Shown here in pieces: positions 63,917-64,000 of a DNA stretch of 64,000 nt. The stretch comes from Mytilinidion resinicola. Taxonomy: Eukaryota > Ascomycota > Dothideomycetes > Mytilinidiales > Mytilinidiaceae. A model generated the notes under the pieces. The model did not search any database. It was not told where the DNA came from and saw only the letters and a list, made by a program, of their open reading frames with translations. The stretch covers positions 1,485,145 to 1,549,144 of the forward strand of contig NW_022985449.1 in assembly GCF_010093595.1 (NCBI RefSeq), given 5' to 3'. The position numbers were made by a program, and so were the translations under genes. The stretch's first letter is position 1. Each line of letters opens with the position of its first letter.

Positions 63917-64000
63917 ACGTAATCCACAAGTTAGTGGCCCGCACAAGCTAGTGGCCCACCCAACCACGCTACCGAGGCCAAATATTCCGAATTACTCCAC
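63917..64000. mobile_element. Possible terminal region of a DNA transposon (tentative)
   Basis: ACGTAATCCACAAG begins an 84-base stretch with two near-identical 16-bp units, CACAAGTTAGTGGCCC (63925-63940) and CACAAGCTAGTGGCCC (63942-63957). Subterminal repeats after a TA-rich flank are common in fungal pogo/Fot1-like elements, but the other end would lie outside the window. Confidence 0.25.

Larger units (their letters stand above)
63307..64000. other. Right-edge intergenic with simple repeat and possible transposon end
   Basis: TGCTGTG repeated 3.9 times at 63491-63518. From about 63820 the sequence becomes A/T-rich and ends with a 17-bp-period tandem repeat at 63925-63957. No gene. Confidence 0.55.

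Overview
The window is nuclear DNA of a filamentous ascomycete (Pezizomycotina; gene style fits Dothideomycetes, which is a low-confidence guess). Genes on both strands are split by many short GT-AG introns of about 45-90 nt with CTAAC/CTGAC-like branch sites. The protein set is eukaryotic and fungal: Zn2Cys6 regulators, a fungal rhodopsin-fold membrane protein, DUF3824 and 2EXR-like proteins. No rRNA, tRNA, CRISPR or bacterial operon structure was found. I rebuilt 23 gene models by joining frames at splice sites; all exon coordinates are my own readings.

Layout. 1-4.7 kb: a beta-propeller quinoprotein-like secreted protein running off the left edge (8-bp repeat frameshift) and a class II O-methyltransferase (1-nt frameshift or cryptic intron). 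5.8-13.6 kb: a 2EXR/F-box-like protein, a stomatin-type SPFH protein and a YPR011C-like mitochondrial carrier. 14.6-22.8 kb: a Gln-rich coiled-coil protein, mitochondrial rRNA 2'-O-methyltransferase MRM2, ribosomal protein uL15 (RPL28) and a large RS/acidic DUF3824 protein. 26.4-39.4 kb: acyltransferase-3 membrane protein, HtrA-like protease Nma111, a second 2EXR-like protein, a small acidic nuclear-type protein, AP-2 sigma, and a seven-helix rhodopsin-fold protein. 44.1-49.3 kb: a MEP1/MeaA-type ammonium transporter and a Cys-rich fungal orphan.

49.8-63.3 kb is the accessory part: a dead carboxylesterase (stop codon plus lost nucleophile serine), Zn2Cys6 regulator 1, an intact carboxylesterase, Zn2Cys6 regulator 2, a short-chain dehydrogenase, a Dal5-type MFS permease and a class III aminotransferase. 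Six of the seven form three head-to-head pairs with 500-700 bp shared promoters that contain CGG/CCG palindromes and a 12-bp perfect inverted repeat. I read it as a candidate uptake-and-degradation cluster for an ester- and amine-bearing compound (import, ester hydrolysis, transamination, carbonyl reduction or oxidation, two local regulators). No PKS, NRPS or terpene synthase is present. The last 80 bases carry a 17-bp subterminal-style tandem repeat that could be a transposon end.

Several long gene-free stretches (22.8-26.4 and 39.4-44.1 kb) show no supportable coding sequence.
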